Of a stretch of DNA of 14,489 nt, positions 6,619-12,523 are shown piece after piece. The translations under genes and the position numbers were made by a program. Origin of the DNA: DAOTUB01 sp034437455 (GTDB lineage: Bacteria; Chloroflexota; Anaerolineae; B4-G1); NCBI GenBank assembly GCA_034437455.1, contig DAOTUB010000092.1, forward strand, positions 1 to 14,489, in the 5' to 3' direction. The notes below the pieces were generated by a model. It made no database searches. It was not told the origin of the DNA and worked only from the letters and a program-made list of their open reading frames with translations. Each line of letters opens with the position of its first letter. Positions within the stretch are counted from its first letter, which is position 1.

Positions 6619-8505
6619 TTATTCGCTGCCCATCCGCTGCATCAAGGCAGTGAGCAAAGTCTGGATACGCGGAACCATCTGCGCCGGATTGGGATGCAGC
6701 CCCTCCAGCAGCAACGAGTTCTCGAACAATTGCTCGATGGTGGGATCGATCACCGCGTCGTCGGGGCGGACGGCGATCAAGTGCGCCAGGTTTCGGATCA
6801 AGGGATGGCGGCGATTGACCTCCAGGATCATCGTCGGCGTCTCAAAGTTCTGATCCAACAACCGCCGGACGCGCTGCAAATCGCGCTCTGGGCCGGACTC
6901 GGGCGAGACGAGGCGACACGGGCTGTCGGTCAACAGCTTCGACTCGCGCACCTCTTTCACCCGGTCGCCCAGCACACGCTTGAGGCGAACGATCAACTGG
7001 TCGAGGTCGGCCTGGGCCACGCCTTTGTCCGCTTCGGGTTCCGGCTCCTCAGGCAACTCCAGGTCCGGATCGTCCACGTTCTGGAACGATCTGCCCTCCG
7101 GATGCTCTTTATCCGCGAATTCCTTCAGGCTCTGCATCATAAAGCCGTCGAGCGGGTCGAGGAAATAGAGCACCTCGAGATCGTGCGATTTGAAATAGTC
7201 CAGGTGCGGGCTGTGGGCGACCGAGGCCCGGTCGCCGCCCAGGATAAAGTAAATCTCCGACTGATCCTCCGGCATCCGCTCCACGTAATCGGCCAGAGAG
7301 ACCAGCTCGTCGCCGGACCGGGAGGAATAAAAGCGCAACAGCGGGAGCAGATCGCCGTGATCCAGGGGTTGGGTCGTCACGCCCTGCTTGATGAACGGGC
7401 CAAATTCCTTCCAAAAGACGCGGTACTCGCCCGGCTTTTCCTCCGCCAGCTCGCTCAGCGATCTGGTGACGCGGCCCGTCAGCGCCTTTTGGATGCGCCG
7501 CACCGCCGGGTCGCTCTGGACGGTCTCGCGCGAGATATTGAGCGGGAGGTCCTCCGAGTCGACCACGCCCTCGACAAAGCGCAGGTATTCGGGGAGCAGG
7601 TCCTTGTTGTACTCCTGGATGAGAATTTTCTTCGAATAGAGCTTGAGGCCGTGGTCGGTGCGCGTGCGCAGGACACCGCGATCCAGCTTGCGCGGGACGT
7701 AGAGCAGGCTGCGGATGTCGACCGGCACGTCGGCCATCATGTGGACGTGCAGCAGCGGCTCTTCAAAATCCAGCGTCAGTTGGCGATAAAAGTCCTTGTA
7801 CTCCGGCTCCTCCACCTCCGAGGGCGATTTGCGCCACAGCGCGGCCTGCTGGTTGACGACCTCATCCTTGACGTAGATGGGAAACGAGATATAGTCGGAG
7901 TGCTTTTTGACGATCTGCCGCAGCCGCCAGGCCGACGCGAACTCTGCGGCGTCATCCTTGAGCTTGATCTCGATAGTCGTCCCCCGCTCCTCCTTCTCGG
8001 CCGGCGCGAGGGTGAAGCGGCTGTCGCCGCGCGAGGTCCAACGCCAGGCTTGCCCTTCAGAGTGGTAGGAGCGCGTAGTCACGGTGACGTCCTCCGTGAC
8101 CATAAAGACCGAGTAGAACCCGACGCCAAACTGGCCGATGATGTCCGTTACACGGGCGTCCGCCGGGCGCTGGCCCTCCTCCAACCCCTTCAAGAACGCC
8201 ATCGCGCCAGAGTGGGCGATGGTGCCCAGGTTCTCGATCAACTCCTCGCGCGTCATGCCGATGCCCGTGTCGGAGACGGTAAGGGTGTGGGCCTCCTCGT
8301 CAAAATCGAGATGGATCGCCAACTCGGCGTCGGGGTCGAGGACGTCGCGGTTGGTGAGCATCTCGAACTGGATGCGATGGAGCGCGTCGGAGGCGTTCGA
8401 GATCAGCTCGCGCAGGAATATCTCGCGCTCGGTGTACAGCGAGTTGGCGAGGATGTTGAGCAACTGCTGCACCTCGGCGCGAAATTCGAGCGTTTCTTGA
8501 GTCAT
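6619..8505 (-). CDS. htpG: Molecular chaperone HtpG (bacterial Hsp90)
   Basis: A 628-residue cytosolic ATP-dependent chaperone. The N-terminal GHKL ATPase has ELISNASDA (E33, N37), DTGIGM (79-84) and IGQFGVGFYS (123-132). The middle domain has HVHMMADVPVDIRSLLYVPRK and VVDSEDLPLNISRETVQSDP. The C-terminal dimerisation domain ends without the eukaryotic MEEVD tail, as expected for bacteria. I chose the ATG at 8505 because GGGAGG lies 7 nt upstream and the product begins MTQETLEFRAEVQQLL as the family does; the frame is open upstream to 8571 but those 22 codons do not look like HtpG. Near residue 466 there is an insertion, ADKEHPEG, encoded by one 18-bp palindromic repeat unit, in the linker between the middle and C-terminal domains. 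Transcription probably starts from the promoter at 8641-8668. Confidence 0.97.
   Translation of the reverse strand: MTQETLEFRAEVQQLLNILANSLYTEREIFLRELISNASDALHRIQFEMLTNRDVLDPDAELAIHLDFDEEAHTLTVSDTGIGMTREELIENLGTIAHSGAMAFLKGLEEGQRPADARVTDIIGQFGVGFYSVFMVTEDVTVTTRSYHSEGQAWRWTSRGDSRFTLAPAEKEERGTTIEIKLKDDAAEFASAWRLRQIVKKHSDYISFPIYVKDEVVNQQAALWRKSPSEVEEPEYKDFYRQLTLDFEEPLLHVHMMADVPVDIRSLLYVPRKLDRGVLRTRTDHGLKLYSKKILIQEYNKDLLPEYLRFVEGVVDSEDLPLNISRETVQSDPAVRRIQKALTGRVTRSLSELAEEKPGEYRVFWKEFGPFIKQGVTTQPLDHGDLLPLLRFYSSRSGDELVSLADYVERMPEDQSEIYFILGGDRASVAHSPHLDYFKSHDLEVLYFLDPLDGFMMQSLKEFADKEHPEGRSFQNVDDPDLELPEEPEPEADKGVAQADLDQLIVRLKRVLGDRVKEVRESKLLTDSPCRLVSPESGPERDLQRVRRLLDQNFETPTMILEVNRRHPLIRNLAHLIAVRPDDAVIDPTIEQLFENSLLLEGLHPNPAQMVPRIQTLLTALMQRMGSE
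7098..7115. repeat. Single 18-bp palindromic repeat unit inside htpG
   Basis: CCGGATGCTCTTTATCCG matches the six-unit array at all but one base. It is read on the minus strand as DKEHP within the domain linker of HtpG, the same frame as in the ABC ATPase. Confidence 0.85.
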
Positions 8506-8640
8506 GATAACCTCCCTTTTGCAATCAGGCGAAAAATACCTGTAGGAATCCAAGTAAATATTGTACTGCAAAGGTATTAAAAAAACGTTAAACGCGGGTT
8601 AGGAAATCTTAACATTCGCCAAACTCGTCCCAGACAAGCT

Positions 8641-8668
8641 ATTATAATACGTTCACGCTCGGCGTCAA
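8641..8668 (-). promoter_or_regulatory. Candidate sigma70-type promoter for htpG
   Basis: Read on the minus strand: TTGACG (8668-8663), a 16-nt spacer, then a perfect TATAAT (8646-8641). The predicted start near 8634 gives a leader of about 130 nt before the htpG ATG. No CIRCE element (TTAGCACTC-N9-GAGTGCTAA) is visible, so HrcA control is not indicated. Confidence 0.6.
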
Positions 8669-9193
8669 CATCGCGAATTTATAGTAAGCACATGATCGAG
8701 ACAATTTGCTCTCGCAAATCTTTGCCTCAGGTACACTGGTAAGGTACAAGGCAGAAAGATACCTAGTGGTCATTTCGCAACAACCGCTTGCTTGAGCCGG
8801 TTGACGTGATGGCGAAAGTATTAACGTGATCATGTGCATGTTCAATGTGCTCATCTATTCTTCCTGCTCGAAGATGATCCCACCATCAGGCCACTCGTGT
8901 GCGCTGCCGCTTGCAGTTGTGCCGCCACCTGGATGATGCTACAATACAAACGGCCTTAGCGCTTTAGGGGGCCCGAGACGAAGACCAAGGCGGCGACACC
9001 CACCCTGGGTGACATTCTAGCACGTGTCTATGGACCAGCCGCCTGCTCAACGTCGAGTAAGGCGCGGCGGTGTTTGTTTCTCAAACTCCACTACCAGCAA
9101 GAGTATTGCTATCGCCGATCATCAATCCACTCAACCGGAACTGTTCGCCGTCCCCTGCCCCCGTTGCGCATGCTATCAAACGCTACTGCGGTT
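8669..9193. other. Divergent spacer, no recognised gene
   Basis: About 525 bases between the htpG promoter and the promoter of the AAA+ gene. It has a 10-bp inverted repeat, GCACATGATC at 8688-8697 and GATCATGTGC at 8828-8837, and a weak extra promoter-like pair on the plus strand (TTGTGC 8917-8922, TACAAT 8940-8945, 17-nt spacer). A 55-codon frame from ATG 9030 to TGA 9197 contains one CPRC pair but has no clear ribosome site and resembles nothing I know; I do not call it. No RNA gene is seen. Confidence 0.5.
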
Positions 9194-9221
9194 TTGACAT
9201 ATCGTCTCCCTGTGGTAAACT
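9194..9221 (+). promoter_or_regulatory. Candidate sigma70-type promoter for the AAA+ gene
   Basis: A perfect TTGACA (9194-9199) is separated by 16 nt from TAAACT (9216-9221), which matches TATAAT at four of six positions. The gene starts about 80 nt further on. It may drive the ATPase and the zinc-ribbon gene together, since only 74 nt separate them. Confidence 0.55.
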
Positions 9222-9306
9222 AGAGGCGAGTCTAGCTGATGGTCAAGCTCTACCCCAAGCAAAGTCGTCCTACTCGCAGTCGTAGCGGGGTGAAAGGAGA
9301 CTCCCG

Positions 9307-11496
9307 GTGCACAGCACGCTCAGCGAGGCCGACCGTAACCTCCAGCATCTACAGGCAGAACTAGGGCGAATTGACATTCTGATTCGCCGCGAGGTTCGGC
9401 GTTGGCAACTGGCGGGGCAAGACCCATCCGATGATTTTCGCGGCCTCTACCTCTCCGACGATCAGGCCGAGAGTCTGTTAGCCCGCTCCTTTGGCGCCAG
9501 TTGGGGACAGATGGTTGAGCTTGCACCCGAAGAGGCGCAGGCTTTTGCTTCGGCCCAGGCTGAGGCCGCTCAGCGGGCCGAAGCGCTGGCAAAGACAGTT
9601 CGAAAGCAAGGTCAGCTTACTCGCCTGGAACATCTGGCTGCTACGTTTGGCCTCGACCGCTTTGAGCTGGATGCGTTTTTGATCTGTCTCGCCCCCTCGC
9701 TCGACCTACGCTACGAGCGGATCTATGGCTATCTACAAGACGACGTCACCCGCAAGCATCCCAGCGTCAATCTGGTGCTGGATCTATTGTGCGACCCCGG
9801 CCCAGAGCGGTTTGAAATGCTATCACGCTTCACCGACGACGCTCCGTTGTTCAAATACGATCTCCTGGAACGCACGCCCGAGTCAGAGACAGAGAAGGCA
9901 GCGCTCCTGAGCCGCGCCCTGTATCCTGATGCGGCTATCGTCGCCTGGCTCCTGGGTGGATACGAACCACATGCCGAACTGAGACCTCACACCCGATTGC
10001 TCCGGCCGCAGGAGAACGAGGAAGATCGCCTGCTGGCAGCCGAGGTATGGCCGGACCTGGAGCGCGCCATTGACCAAAAACCCGTGATGGTCTTCTACGG
10101 TTCCAACAGAGCGGGACAACAGGCGGCGGCCAGGATCGTCGCGGCGCACAGCTTTTCTCATTCCCCGACGCATTCTCAAGCTCAGGAGCCGCGTCCACTT
10201 CTCCAGATGAACCTGGAATCCGTGACCACGGCCGGACAATCCCCACGCCGCGCCCTGGAGCTGGCGCTGCGCGACGCACGCCTGATCGGGGCCATCCCCT
10301 ATCTGGTAGGATGGGATGCCTGCTTGAAAGACGGCGCCCCTCAACCGGGCCTGCTGGCCGAATTGTGCGCCTACCCCCACCTGGTCATCGTCGCCGGACA
10401 GGCTCCGTGGCAGGCGCAGGATACGGAAAGAGAACGCACGTTGCTCTGGGTAGATTTTCCCGTTCCAACCTATCCGCAGCGCAAAACACTGTGGGATCAC
10501 TTTGTGAATCAGGCCCAGCCAGAGACACCCTTGGACGTAACCGAACCGGCGGGGCAGTTCATCCTGACCGCCAGCCAGATCCGGGACGCGGTGGCGACGG
10601 CCAAGGATCTGGCTGCTCGGCGCGGCGGCCCGCTTCGGGACACCGACCTCTTCGCGGCGGCCCGTGTTCACTCCAACCCGCGCCTCTCCAGTCTGGCGCG
10701 CGAGATCGTGCCCCGCTATACCTGGGAAGACATCATCCTGCCCGATGACCAGCTCGCCCTCCTGCACGAGATCGTCGCCACCGTGCGCGGGCGGCCCAAG
10801 GTGCTGGAGGAGTGGGGGGTGGGGAAAAAGCTCGCCGCCAGCGACGGCGTCACGATGCTCTTCGCCGGGCCGCCAGGCACGGGCAAGACGATGGCCGCCG
10901 AGGTCATCGCAGCCGAGTTGAGCCTGGAGCTCTACAAGATCGACCTTTCCACCATCGTCAGCAAATACATCGGCGAGACGGAAAAGAACCTGGAGCGCAT
11001 CTTTAGCGAGGCACAGAGCAGCAGCGCCATCCTCTTCTTCGACGAAGCCGACGCTCTCTTTGGCAAGCGCTCCGAGGTGAAGGACTCGCACGACCGGTAT
11101 GCCAACATCGAGATCAGCTATCTTTTGCAGCGCATGGAGGCCTACGACGGTGTGACTATCCTGGCCACCAACCTGCGCGCTAACCTGGACGAGGCATTTA
11201 CCCGCCGTCTTCAGTTCGCCGTTGACTTTCCCTTCCCCGAAGAGGAATACCGATTGCGCATCTGGCAGACTCTCTTTCCGGCCGACGTGCCTCGCGCGTC
11301 CGATCTGGACATGGCGCTGCTGGCCCGCCGCTTCAAACTGGCAGGGGGCAATATCCGCAACGTCATCGTCAACGCTGCCTTCCTGGCCGCCGCGGAGGAT
11401 AGCCCGGTCGCTATGGAACATCTCCTTCACAGCACTCGTCGTGAACTGCAAAAGATGGGGCGGCTGGTAGACGAAGCCGATATGGTTATCGGCTAA
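9307..11496 (+). CDS. AAA+ ATPase of the eCIS-associated type
   Basis: A 729-residue ATPase of the kind found in extracellular contractile injection system (eCIS) clusters (comparable to Afp15), where it is thought to help assemble or release the particle. After an Ala/Gln/Glu-rich helical N-terminus comes a winged-helix-like region with the family signature FELDAFLICLAPSLDLRYER (from ~residue 118). A first ATPase-like module (~250-430) has a degenerate P-loop (YGSNRAGQQA, no GKT). The C-terminal AAA+ module is intact: Walker A GPPGTGKT (521-528), Walker B FFDEAD (577-582), sensor-1 N622 and paired arginines R633/R634 that can serve as arginine fingers. There is no signal peptide or membrane helix, so it should be cytosolic. 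Translation starts at a GTG with AAGGAG seven bases upstream. The structural genes of an injection system are not in the window, so the eCIS link rests on family resemblance and on the DUF4157 neighbour. A general AAA+ role is the alternative. Confidence 0.85.
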   Translation: MHSTLSEADRNLQHLQAELGRIDILIRREVRRWQLAGQDPSDDFRGLYLSDDQAESLLARSFGASWGQMVELAPEEAQAFASAQAEAAQRAEALAKTVRKQGQLTRLEHLAATFGLDRFELDAFLICLAPSLDLRYERIYGYLQDDVTRKHPSVNLVLDLLCDPGPERFEMLSRFTDDAPLFKYDLLERTPESETEKAALLSRALYPDAAIVAWLLGGYEPHAELRPHTRLLRPQENEEDRLLAAEVWPDLERAIDQKPVMVFYGSNRAGQQAAARIVAAHSFSHSPTHSQAQEPRPLLQMNLESVTTAGQSPRRALELALRDARLIGAIPYLVGWDACLKDGAPQPGLLAELCAYPHLVIVAGQAPWQAQDTERERTLLWVDFPVPTYPQRKTLWDHFVNQAQPETPLDVTEPAGQFILTASQIRDAVATAKDLAARRGGPLRDTDLFAAARVHSNPRLSSLAREIVPRYTWEDIILPDDQLALLHEIVATVRGRPKVLEEWGVGKKLAASDGVTMLFAGPPGTGKTMAAEVIAAELSLELYKIDLSTIVSKYIGETEKNLERIFSEAQSSSAILFFDEADALFGKRSEVKDSHDRYANIEISYLLQRMEAYDGVTILATNLRANLDEAFTRRLQFAVDFPFPEEEYRLRIWQTLFPADVPRASDLDMALLARRFKLAGGNIRNVIVNAAFLAAAEDSPVAMEHLLHSTRRELQKMGRLVDEADMVIG

Positions 11497-11570
11497 CATA
11501 ACCACGAGGCATTCTGGCTCGGTCCGCTTTGTTAATAGGCTAACCAAGCTCTATTCAATTGGGGGAGGGG

Positions 11571-11939
11571 ATGCAGGAGACAGAGTGCCCAAATTGCGGC
11601 AGAAAGATCAGGGGCCGGGCCGAGCAGTGTCTCTTCTGCGGAAAGAAGCTGAAGGGCCAAGCAGGCGGTGGGGCAGCGCGCGAGGGACGCCCTGGGCTTC
11701 CTCTATGGGCTCTCATCGTCGGCATTCTCCTTGTGATCCTGTGCTGTGTCTTTACCGTTCGACCGGGTGCTCTTTCGGGCATCGCGGCCAGGTTGCAGGA
11801 GTTGGACGTTCCATCTCTGGTGAGGGACACTCCTACTTCATCCCCGACCAACACATCTGTGCCTACCCGTACTCCCACATCGTACTCCCACATCAACCCC
11901 GACGTCGACACCGACGCCAACACCGACACCTACCTCTGA
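11571..11939 (+). CDS. Zinc-ribbon membrane protein, frameshifted
   Basis: As it stands, 122 residues. A cytoplasmic zinc ribbon has C6-P-N-C9 and C20-L-F-C23; one membrane helix spans about residues 43-63 (LPLWALIVGILLVILCCVFTV); then a Ser/Thr/Pro-rich stretch begins (TPTSSPTNTSVPTRTPTS). The end SYSHINPDVDTDANTDTYL is out of character and results from a frameshift. The sequence CGTACTCCCACAT is exactly duplicated at 11868-11893, and 13 bases shift the frame by one. Removing one copy joins this part to the frame ending at 12114 and gives a 176-residue protein with a continuous TPT linker. The start is the ATG at 11571 after GGGGGAGGGG, a purine-rich but very closely spaced site; a TTG at 11559 is less likely. 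Small zinc-ribbon/membrane proteins occur near such AAA+ genes, but I do not know the function. Confidence 0.72.
   Translation: MQETECPNCGRKIRGRAEQCLFCGKKLKGQAGGGAAREGRPGLPLWALIVGILLVILCCVFTVRPGALSGIAARLQELDVPSLVRDTPTSSPTNTSVPTRTPTSYSHINPDVDTDANTDTYL
11868..11893. repeat. 13-bp tandem duplication causing a frameshift
   Basis: CGTACTCCCACAT occurs twice in direct succession (11868-11880 and 11881-11893) with no mismatch. Since 13 is not a multiple of three, the second copy moves translation out of the TPT-rich frame. It is best explained by replication slippage or by a sequencing/assembly error. Confidence 0.95.
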
Positions 11940-12114
11940 ATTCACGCCAACGCCAACTCGTGAACCGACGCCAACGCCGACGCCTCCTACTCCCTTGCTG
12001 CCGGATACCGGCGGATTGGTGAGCTGGCCCCTCGTACTGTGGGCGCTGGGAGTGACGATGGCACTCCTGGGTTGGGGCTGGCTGTGGCGTCGCTCAAAGG
12101 ATAGGAGAAATTGA
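11894..12114 (+). pseudogene. Out-of-frame TP linker and LPDTGG tail
   Basis: This frame has no start of its own. It reads as a Thr/Pro linker (STPTSTPTPTPTPTSEF..., then TREPTPTPTPPTP), followed by LLPDTGG, a hydrophobic segment (LVSWPLVLWALGVTMALLGW) and the basic end RRSKDRRN, stop at 12112-12114. That order (LPxTG, helix, positive tail) is the layout of a sortase cell-wall sorting signal, or at least of a C-terminal membrane anchor. It is the natural continuation of the zinc-ribbon gene upstream, from which it is separated only by the 13-bp duplication. The clean coding character after the shift suggests a recent lesion. Whether this organism has a sortase cannot be seen here. Confidence 0.72.
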
Positions 12115-12153
12115 CTAGTTCCAGGCTATTGCAATCGCTGAGGTTATCGTGTG

Positions 12154-12261
12154 TAATGAATTGGGTGTGTTTCATTTCGGTTGGAGGTAGTCGCGGTTTC
12201 CATACCGCGCGCTATGGAAAGCGCGGCTACTCAACCCATTTGAAACACACCCTAATGAATT
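12154..12261. mobile_element. MITE-like element with 9-bp target duplication
   Basis: A 90-bp core (12163-12252) is bounded by perfect 12-bp terminal inverted repeats, GGGTGTGTTTCA and TGAAACACACCC. An inner imperfect inverted repeat (GTAGTCGCGGTTTCCAT at 12187-12203 against ATGGAAAGCGCGGCTAC at 12214-12230) would fold the whole into a long hairpin. It is flanked by perfect direct repeats TAATGAATT (12154-12162 and 12253-12261), a 9-bp target-site duplication, the sign of insertion by a transposase supplied from elsewhere. It has no coding capacity. Several IS families make 9-bp duplications, so the parent family cannot be named. Confidence 0.85.
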
Positions 12262-12511
12262 AGTCGCTTCACAGGGCGGTGGAAGGTCGGTTGGAAGAAC
12301 GGTGGCCTCCTCTCCCATCATGTTGTTGTCCTCAATTTGGCCACATTCGTTTTTCTTGCCAGGAGATAGTGTGGCCTATGAAGAGCGTCTGTAGCCAGTT
12401 TCGCAATATTCCCCAGAGCCTCGAAATCAGGTCTCTGGACCGTTCTCATTCTTATAGACGCTTGCCATTTCTTTCGACCGCCTTGCATTGTTCGTGTGAC
12501 CTATTTGGAGT
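12262..12511. other. Spacer before the DUF4157 gene, no gene seen
   Basis: About 250 bases with no recognised gene; a 93-codon frame from 12279 looks non-coding (Cys/Arg/Ser-rich, runs into the DUF4157 gene in another frame). A 7-bp inverted repeat, GGCCACA at 12339-12345 and TGTGGCC at 12370-12376, could form a loose hairpin. I find no convincing promoter, although the distance suggests the DUF4157 gene has its own. Confidence 0.4.
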
Positions 12512-12523
12512 AAGGAGGAGGCG

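Noticed and set aside
8506..8571. Longer HtpG start at 8571
   Set aside because: The 22 added residues do not match the family, and a proper GGGAGG ribosome site precedes the ATG at 8505.
6559..8580. A 673-codon open frame on the plus strand
   Set aside because: It lies wholly antisense to htpG, whose motifs are unmistakable. The translation is Arg/Gln/Leu/His-rich with no family signature, as expected from the reverse strand of a GC-biased gene.
9030..9197. A 55-codon frame with one CPRC motif
   Set aside because: No clear ribosome site, no homology I can recall, and its stop overlaps the best promoter of the AAA+ gene.
9883..11547. A 554-codon open frame on the minus strand
   Set aside because: It is antisense to the AAA+ ATPase gene, which has intact Walker motifs; the antisense product has no recognisable domain.
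11559..11570. TTG start for the zinc-ribbon protein at 11559
   Set aside because: The ATG at 11571 is directly preceded by a purine-rich GGGGGAGGGG stretch, which would be wasted as codons if the TTG were used.
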